Positions 1 to 10,419 of a stretch of DNA of 64,000 nt are shown one piece after another. Under the pieces are notes generated by a model that searched no databases, was not told the origin of the DNA, and saw only the letters and a list, made by a program, of their open reading frames with translations. This DNA comes from Siphonodentalium dalli. Lineage: Eukaryota; Mollusca; Scaphopoda; Gadilida; Siphonodentaliidae. Numbering within the stretch: the first letter of the stretch is position 1; every line of letters begins with the position of its first letter. The DNA is taken from the NCBI GenBank assembly GCA_032622095.1, contig CP136066.1, positions 191,262,816-191,326,815 on the forward strand. The letters are read 5' to 3'. The translations under genes were made by a program, and so were the position numbers.

Positions 1-46
1 ATAGTAATGATGATGTTATGATAGACAGGAAGATATACATATACAT

Positions 47-145
47 ACACATATATATACATATATATATAGAGAGAGAGAGAGAGGGTGAGAGAGAAAG
101 GGTGAAAGAAGACGGAAAGGGAGAGAGAGAGAGAGAGAGAGAGAA
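47..145. repeat. AT and GA microsatellite
   Basis: A short (AT)n tract passes into (GA)n, broken by a few other bases, then a second (GA)n run near 120-145. It is simple-sequence DNA; open frames across it are low-complexity artefacts. Confidence 0.9.
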
Positions 146-335
146 AATGAGACTGTCTGGGTAAAGTGATGATGTAATTCAGTTGCAGCTGATTGGTTAC
201 AATGCTGTACATATACTATTGTTTGTGTCATTGCTACGCCCGTCGCCGTGAGATGTCAGACGATCTGGGGCGGGTAAGTTTCGCGCTTAGCAGTAATTCC
301 ATGCTTTTCACGAAGTGTGTGTACCTATCATATCC

Positions 336-911
336 TTATGAAAATCGCTTTGTTTTCAAAATATATCTTTGGACCGCGTCAAATATTTTAATATTACCAC
401 GATGACTGAGTTCCTGTGATCCGCACAAAAGAGTATGTTCTGATAAAATAACATTCGGTATGGCGCATATAAGTTCAGTCCTTTGTCCATTGTATTCAGG
501 ACATTCCAATAAGAAGTGATGTGCTGTTTCTATTTTTCCACAATGACAGAGAGGGGACGTTTTAATGTGATTACTCAATAAGTCAGAGTTCAAACTACTG
601 CATTTTAATCTTAAGCGAGAGTGGAGTATATGTGATCTGCGACACTTATTGTGGTAGTAGTAGGTTGGGGGGCGCCGTGTGCTTGCGTTTAGTGATTTTT
701 TGAAGTCATCAATTGTATTACAATTGCGTATTGTGTCAGGCAGAGAGTTCCACTCACTTATAGCAGATGGCAAAAATGAATTCATGTAATAGTTGTACGA
801 GATATCGGGTGGCAACCTTATGTGCTCAAAACGGAAGTTATAACCGGTATCGTAAGAATCAACTGGGCGTACGAGATTTCTCAGTATAGATGGTGCTGTT
901 CCTTTGATCAT
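336..911 (-). pseudogene. LINE reverse transcriptase, C-terminal end
   Basis: An open stretch of about 190 codons resembles the extreme C terminus of a non-LTR (LINE) polyprotein. Near the start is a motif of the type NSFLPSAISEWNSLP, followed by a Cys/His knuckle CHCG...HHFLLECPEY, which is usual at the end of I/Jockey/CR1-like LINE proteins. No endonuclease or reverse-transcriptase core lies upstream on this strand, so it is a 5'-truncated insertion. It abuts the hAT pseudogene at about 911 and may have inserted into it. The same C-terminal motif recurs on the + strand at 4078-4308. The LINE origin is secure; the clade is uncertain. Confidence 0.75.
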
Positions 912-2565
912 TTAAAAAAATTGGCAGAGTTTGTGTTTCTCCGTCTTATGCTTTTTCTGAGGGGGTTCAGATACAGATGATCCAGTAGGGCCAGTACATT
1001 CTATATTTTCGCCACAGTTGTCGGCGGATGCATTTCCTGATCCGCTGACTTCGGGTAGAATGGTATAATTTGCCAGAAACTATATGTTTACCACCAACGC
1101 AGTGGTGGTAATATTTGCATCACGCTCTGCCAGGAAAACTAAATCATGATGCCTAGGATCCACCGTGAATGAAATAAGGTGAATGTCGTTAGGAGAACCG
1201 CCATCGTTTAGTCCGAAACGCCGTGATATATATCGTTTCTGATATTATAGTGTCCCTAAGAGCCCCGATATCAGTTGTGTCATCATTATCCCGTTCCAGC
1301 CGATCCATCAAACCATACAACATATATAAGCAGGACACTTGAAACACTTGCCTCTGTTTCCGATGAAAGTACCGTCGTTGCTGCTTCTATTGGTTTCAAA
1401 ACGGCTATCATATCTTCAATCAGAACCCAAAGGGGGCAAACTTAACAAAAGCCATTGGGCTTGTTGTTTAATCCCTTTTCCAATCCAACAATCATTTATC
1501 CTATTCTGTTTTTATTGTCAACACTTTGTCAAATGTATATATGTTATTATGATTGGAATAAATATGTTTACACCAACCCATTGGTCGTTTTTCATATCCA
1601 GAGCACGTGCATCGCTGCGATCAGTCACCGCATCGTCAGACAAAACTGCAACCACGGGCCACTTCTCCTCACACAGTCGCTCTACCATATAGAGATTTGA
1701 GTTCCAGCGGGTCTTAACTTCTTGGACAAGCTTCCGCTTGTGTTTCCCCATGATCTCCTGACGTTTGTATAATTCCTGCTTTGCCCGTGCACTATGGCTG
1801 AAGTGTCCAACCAACCTACTGCATGCCTCGAGTGTCGTTGAAATTTTCGAACCTCCAATCCGGCTTTTACAGTCAACTGGGAGGGTATGCGCCGCACAAT
1901 GAATACTGATTATATCTCTGTCCGGCTGTGATGTCAGTTTTTCATTAAGAATTTTGTTCAACACCCGAATGCTGGCGACTGCATTTGAAGTTTATCACGC
2001 ACAACTGCGGTCACATATTGTGGGCGAATCTGCGTTCCATAGTTTCGATGAGTCGTTAGGCTATGTGTCGGGACGACATAACTTTCAATTTCCCACTGAT
2101 CTTTTGAGATGAAGTGCACGGTGGTTGTGATGTAAAGGTAATTTTTCCGGATGGTCCATATGTCCGTGTTCAACGAAAAAAACTTTGTCTTAACAGACTC
2201 CTGTACATTCTTCAATTTTTCAATCAATGACGTTTTGCAAACTTCATATTTCCGCACAACAAGATCTCGAACTTGCGTGCGACCAGGAACCTTGTACCCT
2301 GGAAGAATACAGTTCATTAGCTCTCTGAAACCGACACCTTCCACTATGCCCAGTGGCATCATATCGCGGGAGACAAATTTAGCCAGTTTAGCGCAGACAA
2401 TCTGCGTTTTAGCATCGCTAACTTTTCCGCCTGAAACTGTATTTTAGGCTGTTCACCAGAATAGTCTGTACTATATGTTTCCTTGAGAAACGTTCTCAGA
2501 TGACTGATCATCACTGTCGTCGACCCATGGCAGGCAAATACCTTCATGCATAATTTACAAGACAC
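911..2565 (-). pseudogene. hAT-family (ZBED-like) transposase pseudogene
   Basis: Read on the minus strand, several frames in order match a hAT DNA transposase. A BED-like zinc finger start (SCKLCMKVF...ISHLR, about 2565-2480; the second His looks degenerate) is followed by a segment with TDIWT (about 2362-1958). Next comes CAAHTLPVDCK and EVKTRWNSNLYMVERL (about 1964-1590). After an interruption, LIEDMIAVLKPIEAAT (about 1438-1330) and TVDPRHHDLVFL (about 1160-1100) fit the hAT C-terminal dimerisation region. Frame changes, stops and an inserted LINE tail at 1436-1580 show it is dead. I did not find convincing terminal inverted repeats; a motif reading agggtgccacca on the minus strand near 3090 is a candidate for the 5' end. 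Confidence 0.8.
1436..1580 (+). mobile_element. LINE 3' tail inserted in hAT
   Basis: About 145 bp starting acaaaagccattgggcttgt and ending ggaataaatatgtttacacc. The same tail recurs near 4910-5030 (aaaagccataggctcatggc ... caaataaatattgtttacac) and at 63680-63832. Here it splits the hAT reading frame: transposase homology stops at NDQW just to its right and resumes immediately to its left. It is a severely 5'-truncated retroposed copy, younger than the hAT. Confidence 0.7.
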
Positions 2566-2569
2566 CGCC

Positions 2570-3100
2570 TTGTCAGAATATTTTACAAATTTTTTCCAAA
2601 CGTCAGACTATTTGCGAGACATTTTCGTAATAAGCCAAGGTTGAGTCGGAATCTCGACCCGATATCCGAGAGAATTTCAATCAACTCCCCGTTGGTCCAA
2701 TCAGATTAAAAGGCGAGTGTATTCAGTTCATTGAACACGATAACAGTCGGCACATTTCAAAGACGTAGTGCCGCCTTTCTTGTTGAAATATACGACGTCG
2801 CCATAAGTTCAAACTTCAAAGCTGCAGTGCCGCCAGTCTCAGTAACCATGTCGCATCATCAAATGATCTAACGACCGTTTGCAACATATTGCAATTCGGA
2901 ATAACTTTGATGCGTGGTCAAAGGTTGTTAACTCCTCCGTTGTAGATTAAACTGTGTAAAACAAACATTATACTCAATAATACCAGGCATTTTCCGACGT
3001 CCGAAATAACACAGATTAATCGATGACGGAAACGTAATCGATTATCGGCTTTATCAACGGTTCATCCATTATACGATTAATGGTGGCACCCTTAGTGTAT
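2570..3100. other. Gene-free stretch, probable 5' part of hAT
   Basis: No coding homology was seen. Read on the minus strand this is upstream of the BED finger, so it probably belongs to the hAT element. Confidence 0.4.
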
Positions 3101-3103
3101 AAA

Positions 3104-3287
3104 GGTCTAGTCTATTGTTATAGTAATTGAAGTTTGTCTGTGTATATTGGTCTAGTCCCTTGTTATAGTAAATGTAGCGTGTCTGTATATATGTCTAGTC
3201 CCTTGTTATAGTAATTGAAGTGTGTATGTATATAGGTCTAGTATCTTGTTATAGTAACTAAAGCGTGTCTGTGTATATATGTCTAGT
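3104..3287 (+). repeat. 43-45 bp minisatellite, four copies
   Basis: Units begin with ggtctagtc or tgtctagtc at 3104, 3149, 3192, 3235 and (partial) 3280. Each contains cttgttatagtaa and gtgtctgtgtatat. It ends about 30 bp before the splice acceptor of the lectin exon, so it forms the 3' end of the preceding intron. Confidence 0.9.
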
Positions 3288-3320
3288 CAATTTCAACTTA
3301 ATTTTGTGTCGATTTTACAG

Positions 3321-3515
3321 CTGGAAAGTGCAACATGCCCGACTTCAACTTAGCAGCACCAATCAACGTGTGCTGGCATTATAATTCCACAGCCATGAAC
3401 TGGACAACAGCGAAAGCTTACTGTGCAGCCGCGGGAGGTCATGTGTTATCGATGAGAACAGAAGCCATATGGACCTGGTTTTTAGCAAGTTTCCCGTCGT
3501 GGGACCCTACACCAG
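3321..3515 (+). CDS. C-type lectin domain, N-terminal half exon
   Basis: The exon is bounded by a strong acceptor (gtcgattttacag before 3321) and a donor (accag then gtgagaac at 3516). It starts with two bases of a split codon and then reads GKCN...VCWHYN...AKAYCAAAGGHVLSMRT. The N-terminal Cys, the paired Cys of the long-form CTLD and the AxxYCxxxGGH core of the first helix are all visible. It ends phase 1, exactly matching the exon at 7716, so the domain continues there as PTPG-ATYIDGVYDQDTDHWYY. CTLDs are extracellular recognition folds, often binding sugars. A signal peptide exon is expected upstream but was not found. The layout matches the minus-strand lectin exon at 49722-49907, a paralogue. 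Assignment to the family is secure; the ligand is unknown. Confidence 0.9.
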
Positions 3516-3573
3516 GTGAGAACTAAGTGCAGGTAAATTCTCGGAAACGATCTCTTCGTCCGTCAGACCTTAA

Positions 3574-3872
3574 TATATATGATTGATTGGGGTTTACTGT
3601 CCCTTTCAGCAACTAAGGCCAGTTTTAGTGGTGGGGGGAAATTCGCACACTTACGGCTTATCTAACAGTGACTTCAATGGCTGATAAACTTATCGACCAT
3701 GTGCGGCAAACCACCTGCCATCGGCGAGTAACTGGGATCTCCACCAGATAACGATTTCGAGTTACAAAGTCCACGATGGAAACCTGTCGGTTTGAACCCT
3801 TATCGCCAGCGCTGGAGAGCGAAACTGCTTGGAGTTGTACCCCTAACCGATTGAGCTACCGAGCCCCCCCCC
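3574..3872 (-). mobile_element. tRNA-derived SINE, complete with TSD
   Basis: On the minus strand the element starts ggctcggtagctcaatcggt, a tRNA-like A box, followed by a B box (ggttcaaacc) about 75 bp in. A tRNA-unrelated body follows, ending gggacagtaaaccccaatca and a short AT-rich tail. Perfect 13-bp direct repeats, cgtcagaccttaa, flank it at 3561-3573 and 3873-3885; this is the signature of L1/RTE-type retroposition. The head matches the + strand copy at 63905-64000. It sits in the intron of the + lectin gene. The clean target duplication indicates a fairly recent insertion. Confidence 0.92.
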
Positions 3873-4077
3873 CGTCAGACCTTAACGCTTTCTTCCATTT
3901 GTATGAGTATTGAATGTAGTTCAGGTTTTGATTAAGACGGGCTCCTCCGCTGATACTAGATTCTTCGGGGAGGTGGTTCATGTAGTCTTCATCAGGTGAG
4001 CATGGATTGTTAACTACATATTACCATCGAAATATACTTCGGAAGTACGTGCTCGCTCCATTTCTTTCTGTCAAACG

Positions 4078-5035
4078 TGCTCTTGTGGAGAATTTGTAGT
4101 TTAATCCGCGTACCACTTTCTTTTGCAATGTCCCCAATATAGTCAAATTAGAGCTGATATGATAGCCGCTCTGCCATTTTCGCCAGCAGATGTGAACATT
4201 GATGTCCTATTATATGGGTCTAATGAGATGTCCGATGAAACAAATTCTATAATATTTGAAGCTGTACAACTGTTTATTATCCAAAGTCGACGTTTCGATA
4301 ATGTGTGAGCTCCCTGCGCAGGGGGTCGTGTATGTGAACATGATGTGCATAACTTGTATGTATAAATATGTAAGTCGCGTTTCTGCACATTGTGTTCGGG
4401 CATATCCGCCTGTCTGCCCACGGAGTGCATGCTCAACCGTGCTGACCTTGGCATATTAATGGACTTACTACTGATTGTACTTACATGTACTAATTGTATC
4501 TAGATTATATTGATACGCACTACAAGTATAACAATTATCCTAATATATACTTATTTTCATGCATCATCTCTCCTGGGTGCCGAGACGTATTTGGGGTCTA
4601 ATTCCGTTTCTATATTGGACAACACACCGTGATTTAACGCCAAAATGTAAAATTTAGATTATGACTGAGGGATTATTGTATACAGCATTTATCACACTTC
4701 TTTTCCACCTACTTTACTATCTTTTTTGTCTATTTCATAATCTCCTCCCTTCTATCACTCCTCCATCTTTCTGATCCCTGCACTCGCTTAACTAACTTCC
4801 CAACATTTATTTGAAAACACAGAACAATATTCAAATTCCCGTCCTTTTTACCCTGTAGCTGTCTGTATTGACACTCGGGGTAACATTTTTGGAGGAAAAG
4901 ATTTTTATAAAAGCCATAGGCTCATGGCTTGTTATCTAATCCTCATTTGAACTATGTTTTTTCTCAATATGTATAATTGTCAATGTGATGTTCTGTTCTT
5001 TTGTTCAAATAAATATTGTTTACACTAAACGTGTT
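4078..5035 (+). mobile_element. LINE remnant: C-terminal codons plus 3' UTR tail
   Basis: From 4078 the frame reads CSCGEFVV, one stop, then SAYHFLLQCPQYSQIR and about 50 more codons ending SRRFDNV at 4308. This parallels the knuckle and C terminus of the minus-strand LINE at 336-911, so it is the same LINE group, inactivated by at least one stop. Downstream, about 700 bp of AT-rich sequence ends in aaaagccataggctcatggc ... aaataaatattgtttacac, the tail also seen at 1436-1580. The LINE body is 5'-truncated. It lies inside the lectin intron. Confidence 0.75.
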
Positions 5036-5259
5036 ATAACTGCAGTTATCAAGGTATACATTAGAATGGTATTTATTCATTTGAAGGGATGTTCAGGAAA
5101 TATAAGCAGACGACAGATAATGTAAGTGCCAAAGTAATAATATTCATGTTGGTACGTGCTCAATTATAGGCCGTTTGTTGAACAATTGACTGTTATGAGA
5201 CGATGCAAAATACACGTTATGGCAGGTTTTCTGTTTAAAGCCACATGGCGGCCCGTTTG

Positions 5260-5660
5260 TGCTCCAGGTTACACCCAATAATATTCTAATTTACCCGGTA
5301 CCGAAATAGATCGATAAATACCTGAACTACCTGTCGAGCATGATATGTCCCAGAAGGACGCATTGAAGTCATAAAAAATACAACTTTGAACACGATGTCT
5401 GGGTCCCAAACAAAAACAGCAATCTGCGGCAAAGACACCATGGAGCGTCACGTCTATTCCTGATATGGTAGAAATATGCGATAAATTTAAAACAGCTGGA
5501 AATGACCGTGACAATGGCGAGTACTTTTTTCAGAGCATATGAAGCCGGCATATCAATATTTCACGTATGTGCCAACCGATCGTTTTCCTCCTTCCGAATT
5601 AGGTAGATGACATTTACAAGCTGGAATGAGCCATGTCCGTTTAAAGCTATACGGAATGCG
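5260..5660 (-). repeat. Dispersed repeat family A, fullest copy
   Basis: Part of this block (about 5269-5430) reappears inverted at 32239-32400; shared words include ctgttt.tgtttgggac and gtgttcaaagtt. Another part (about 5490-5645) reappears in the same orientation at 48548-48700 (cagagcatatgaag.cgg.at). Three locations sharing adjoining parts suggest one transposable element family of at least 400 bp. No protein domain was recognised, so its class is unknown. Confidence 0.65.
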
Positions 5661-5664
5661 TTCT

Positions 5665-6350
5665 TGGTGGGTAACGCTGAAACACAATTCAAAGGCTTGT
5701 GAAACCACGTCTGTTGCACCATCATCGTCAAGAACAATGTCAAAAATAGATGGACTCTATGTTATTACCATTATCAATAATCCCCCAATACGGTGATATG
5801 ATGAGATACGGCATGTTGCAATCTGTGTATGTAGTCGTTACTGTAACTCTACATACTTGATCATTCAATTAACAAATAATTATATACCTTTTCTCATACA
5901 TGCGGAGAGGGTCCAACTCCAAGTTTGCAGGTGCATCCCATTGTGCAATTATTTATTCTCATGACAAATGACAGATTCGTATGGAGATTAACATAACTTA
6001 TATACAAAAATCGGTATCAAGAATATTCAATATGTACAAGAAATTATTCAACTTCGGCAAATTGCATTAGCGCACTCCTGGATTCAAAGTGAAAGTGTAG
6101 AGGGTCGTAATTTAATATGAAAAATTGACATATTGATTCGTTCGTTGTAATGTTTGTATGCTATATTTCGTATACTTGTTATAGGCCAATGTTTCAATAT
6201 AACTCAGTTGATTTGCAAAACTATATTCACCCGTGGAAATGACGTCAATTATGACGTACTCATACACCAAAGGGTTAGTGCGACACAACATCGTAGATTG
6301 GGGTTTGAAAGTATATTTTCGTACATAGAGGATCTCTAACTCGTTATGTT
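5665..6350. other. Intronic, no recognised feature
   Basis: AT-rich sequence within the lectin intron. No coding homology, RNA gene or clear repeat was seen. Confidence 0.5.
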
Positions 6351-6352
6351 GG

Positions 6353-6447
6353 GATCTAAGATTTTTTGAAACGAGTGTGATAAATTTGATTCACAACGAG
6401 TCGTAGGCGAGTTGTAAATCAAATTTATCAAACGAGTAAACTAGATC
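6353..6447. repeat. Imperfect palindrome, hairpin-forming
   Basis: The left arm contains gatctaag...cgagtgtgataaatttgatt. The right arm contains the complement, aatcaaatttatcaaacgag...ctagatc, with a short loop around cgagtcgtaggcgag. No coding capacity. It is similar in design to the palindrome at 10420-10556, and both probably derive from foldback or MITE-like elements. Confidence 0.75.
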
Positions 6448-6557
6448 TTTATGCCTTTTTAACAAATCAAAATCCTTGAAAGAAGCTGCAAAATTCATAC
6501 ATTTACAGTGTTGGCTGAGACGCTTCACAACCCTATACACTCACCAAAATCTGAGTC

Positions 6558-7265
6558 CGTATAGCTACTACATAGTAACTATTGTAGCTATAGAACATAT
6601 ATATATGTAACACCTATAGGTTATTGGTATGATATAGTAGCTATATCGTCTTTAGAGCTATATCGCATTCATGATAAACCAAATTACCCCCTGTTATTTG
6701 AAAGACGCTCACGCCAGAGGGCGCATTCGCAGACCACGGGGAATTTATTTTCAAGAAGCCATTGTTATAATTCATTATAATCGACTAATCGTTGTATGAA
6801 TTACTCTTGATCAACCGAATTAGAGGTGTTGTGAAAAGTAAACGCAAGAAGACAAGACAAGACAAGGAAGACAAGACAAGAAAGATGGACGCTTCGCCAT
6901 GTTCCACCGAGTCAACCGACTCCGTTGGCGTTGAACTTTGTTCGACTTCGATGGCTTCGGAATGGAAGGAAAATTATGTTTCCAAATATAGTTAGGTACT
7001 ATATAGTGCCTATGAATGTGCCATATAGTACCTACTTAGGTACCTTATAATACCTAACTTAGGTTCTAAAAAGTCTATACTTTTAATAGGTACTACATAG
7101 TAGCTGTATAGCTACTATATAGTAGCTAATTAGGTACTATATAATACATAATTAGGTACTTTATAGTAGCTATATCATATAGGTACTATATAGTACCTAA
7201 AGTTAGGCACTAACCCGGCGACAAGGATAGTACCTATATGGGTACTATATAGTAGCTATATTTTT
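6558..7265. repeat. Array of ggtactatatagtacc / agctactatatagtagct palindromes
   Basis: Two clusters (6558-6665 and 6990-7265) of short self-complementary units built on taggtactatatagtacc and tagctactatatagtagct variants flank about 320 bp of unrelated sequence. That interior holds an AAGAC simple repeat (about 6845-6890). Each unit is its own reverse complement, so the array has no clear strand. It is intronic in the + lectin gene. Confidence 0.75.
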
Positions 7266-7269
7266 TAAA

Positions 7270-7710
7270 AGTTTACGACAGTATTTCGCTCTGGGCTAGC
7301 GACGGAAAATACAGTCCCCCAATTTGCCTCTTTGTTTTGTGTCTATTTTTGTTAGTGCAACGAAGTTGGACAAGAATTTTACTTTAATGAACAAAGCAAT
7401 CATTTTTAATTGTCTGGTGTTGGTGTCATGTGCGGCTTTTCGAAATAGTATTAATCCGCCTGAGTCAATATAAAGACGCGTCACGATCATTTTGTTGGCG
7501 CGACGCCAAGTGATATGTAGCACGCGACTATTCATCACCAGTGAGAGATAATGAGTTATGTAATGGCTTTTGTAATGATATAATAGGGGTTTCATGTGAT
7601 GTTTTCTTATATGGCGAAATGTTTTAGTTAACGCATTTCGAATGAATGAATAACATTATTCGGATCTGGTATCTTGTATCCATCGAGATAAAGTGCAATG
7701 TCTAATTTAT
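7270..7710. other. Intronic, no recognised feature
   Basis: The end of the lectin intron. The only open frame, on the minus strand, is not conserved-looking. The acceptor tract tctaatttatttcag ends at 7715. Confidence 0.5.
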
Positions 7711-7715
7711 TTCAG

Positions 7716-7930
7716 GAGCGACATATATAGACGGTGTGTATGACCAAGATACTGATCATTGGTATTATCAAGACGGGTCCGTGGCGACGTTTTTCTATTG
7801 GCGATCGGATGAGCCCGCGGATAAGTGGACCAAGCGATGCATACGCCTGGCTAACTTACATGGTTATCTTTGGCGTACACAACACTGTGGCAATGGTCGG
7901 AAAGTCCTCTGTGAAATCGACTTACCATGA
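7716..7930 (+). CDS. C-type lectin domain, C-terminal half exon with stop
   Basis: The acceptor atttatttcag ends at 7715. The exon supplies two bases that complete the codon split at 3515 (together GGA, Gly). It reads ATYIDGVYDQDTDHWYY, QDGSVATFFYWRSDEPA, then RCIRL...YLWRTQHC...RKVLCEIDLP and a TGA stop. Trp and Gly of the W..DG core and the three C-terminal Cys positions fit the CTLD fold. The canonical calcium and sugar motifs are not intact: EPA stands where EPN or QPD is usual, and WRT where WND is usual. Classical Ca-dependent monosaccharide binding is therefore doubtful. The stop directly after the domain makes it C-terminal in the protein. Confidence 0.9.
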
Positions 7931-8030
7931 GCACCAAGCATGCGTTTGCAGCTATAGATACACACAAGTATACAAAACTAGTGTATAACAAGCCACCTAA
8001 TATACGCACATGAATAGATAGCGAAAGATA

Positions 8031-8338
8031 CTTAATCGGGGTTCACGATTAGATAACGATTGATATTCAAACGTATTAACAGGTGAGACTGGAGGTTAGG
8101 ATTGGATTTCTAAATACGTATCCTGAGTTAATCGGAAGAGTGATAACTCTAAATAGAACGTACTTTGACGAAATAACGGAGATTTGTATGAAATAATTTT
8201 TTTTAAATGCTCTATTAAAGCACTTCTTCAAACGTCTCTGTTAATCCGTCAATAACCCTAGACTCAATCCCAACATCGCGTGGCAGGGGTTATTGCGATT
8301 TAATATCAACAGCTATCTAATCGTGAACCCCGATTGAG
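8031..8338. mobile_element. MITE with ~30 bp terminal inverted repeats
   Basis: The left end reads cttaatcggggttcacgatt and the right end is its complement, aatcgtgaaccccgattgag. A further matched block (gattgatatt / aatatcaac) lies inside. Both ends are flanked by TA, compatible with a mariner-type TA target duplication. About 308 bp with no coding capacity, so non-autonomous. Confidence 0.8.
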
Positions 8339-8344
8339 TATATT

Positions 8345-9690
8345 TCGCTTTCCATTCGTGTGCGTATTGGTTGAACAAGCACATGCGTGCGTTGCATGAT
8401 CCTTCGTGGATAGGGAGACATGGTTGTTGTGCCACAACGAGAGTGAGTAGATGGGCGCGAAGCGCCCGGGATGGTCGAAAAGATCGAGTGATCTTCTCCT
8501 TCACCCCACAACCTCCACAATATTGGTTTATATACAATCCTAATTGGGAAAGTTTATGACTGAAACAACTAAGCAGTTAGATAATCTCGCATAAATCATT
8601 AATAGTCGTTGTTCTTTTATTATATTGAAATACGATATACATGCATTTCCGATAATTAAACAGACACAGATGTTGAATGGGGATGTGAAAGTTAAACACT
8701 TAGATACAGATTTTCATCAACGCACGTACATCCATGCATGTGGAAATGAATAATCGTGCGGAAAGTCTCTATTCCACGAGAAAACAACTTTGTATTATAT
8801 AGACCCCCCCTCCCCGACTACGATACTAGTTTCAATCAGATACCAGCAGTCGTCACCGATTGATGTTATTTAACTAGCTTCGAAGGACCGTATCTCTAAT
8901 GTCGGTTATTCTGCTTTTAACTGAATCAACCATGATGGGAACGACTAATGGATACTTAAGACGAATACATGTCGCCGGGTAATGCATAATGGGATTGGGT
9001 GGAGTTTGACGCGGTTTATGCCTTCAGTATTAAAAAATCATGCACCAGAACTTGGAATCTGAATGCTGTATAGTAAGTGTTGTTTGCATACCTCTGCGAC
9101 GCTAATGTATATTTTCTCAGAGCGGTGCTTTCTATAGTGGTTGCGTGCATTGATGCATTGTCAAGTTCAATTAGATGTATCTTATTAGTTACAGACAACT
9201 AATTAATTTCCATAGGCGACAGTGTTAACTATAAGTCCCACCGGCGATGGTTAAAGCCTATTTGAACTTCAAGTGATCAATTTTTCCTTAGAACGGCATC
9301 CAGTTGGTGACAACAAACGCGCCCTTCTCGGTATTTTTTTAAAGCAATAATTGGCATTGCCGCAACTATCCAATTTACTGCACAAACTTCAGCAGCATAA
9401 TAATACCCAGACCCCTCCCATAAGTCAAGAATAATGGCATTGCAACATGACTACCAAAAGCAAGTTGAACATATATACATTTACATATCACCGGTCATTC
9501 CCCTCCACTGAGTCAGTCTTGTGTTTATATATGAATTACTTGAAAGTCGTGCTTGTTTGAGTGATTTTCTGTTCCCGTTCAGGGAATTTACCCTCAAAGA
9601 TAATCAACCAATCTGCAACCAGATTTGTTTATGCAAACTCGAGTTTTCAAATTCAAGAAGCATAACTAAATATGATTAGTTGACTGTAAT
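8345..9690. other. Gene-free stretch
   Basis: No host exon, RNA gene or transposon protein was recognised in this 1.3 kb. It follows the end of the + lectin gene and contains a short C-run near 8805. Confidence 0.5.
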
Positions 9691-9715
9691 ATATATATAT
9701 ATATATATATATATA
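9691..9715. repeat. (AT)n microsatellite
   Basis: An uninterrupted run of about 12 AT dinucleotides. Confidence 0.95.
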
Positions 9716-9785
9716 GCCGGTGTCGTTCAAAGGTCAGAACAGCCGACATGCACAATATACAAGAACTATCGCAGCTTTAGTTCCT

Positions 9786-10034
9786 TTAACCCTTCCATGA
9801 CTGGAGCTTCCTGAATTTTGTTCGAAAACCCTGTGCCAATGCATTCTGTTATACATGCGATTATGATGCGAGTCTCATTTGCCTAACAATATTTACCTTG
9901 ACCTTTTAAGCATGTGCATTCTCGTATATATGTGAGGTTCCCTATGGGAGACTCGCATATATAACAATGCACTAGCACACTAGTACAGGGTTATTAATGC
10001 TGCAGTAGCGCAGCTCCCGTCATGAAAGGGTCAA
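9786..10034. mobile_element. TTAA-flanked MITE (piggyBac-like), copy 1
   Basis: It starts TTAA-cccttccatgactggagct and ends agctcccgtcatgaaaggg-TCAA, so the termini are inverted repeats next to TTAA-type sites, the target duplication of piggyBac transposons. The interior contains the family core tgccaatgcattct...atgcgag and its inverted partner near 9960. About 250 bp and non-coding. Related copies lie at 23860-24279, 39960-40160 and 52678-52903. Attribution to the piggyBac superfamily is inferred from TTAA and the CCC terminus. Confidence 0.75.
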
Positions 10035-10419
10035 CAAGCCGACCATAACATTACCAGATTTACGTATTTAGAATTATGAATGCCAATTCCATTTATGTAT
10101 TGATGGGATCCCCTTCATTCAATTTTGGTCATGCCTAAGACTGGGATCCCAGAAATGTGACATAATCAAGCAATTACTAGTTTTAATTGGATGATTTAAA
10201 AATATGTATCCCTGTATGTAAACATATTAACATTTATCACATGATTAGCACTATTTTCCGATGTAATATTCGAGCGTAATAGACACGTGTAATATCGTCG
10301 CGTGCAATGACGTCACGCTGCTCTTTGGGACAATGTTCGCTGGCTGCAGTTAACTGTTGTTCTTTTCGGTTCTTTTCGATACAATTTTAGCGATTATATG
10401 ATCATGTGATAAAAAGTAT

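Noticed and set aside
1-231. Small frame over the first 231 bases
   Set aside because: Consists of microsatellite-encoded Ser-Leu and Tyr-Ile repeats.
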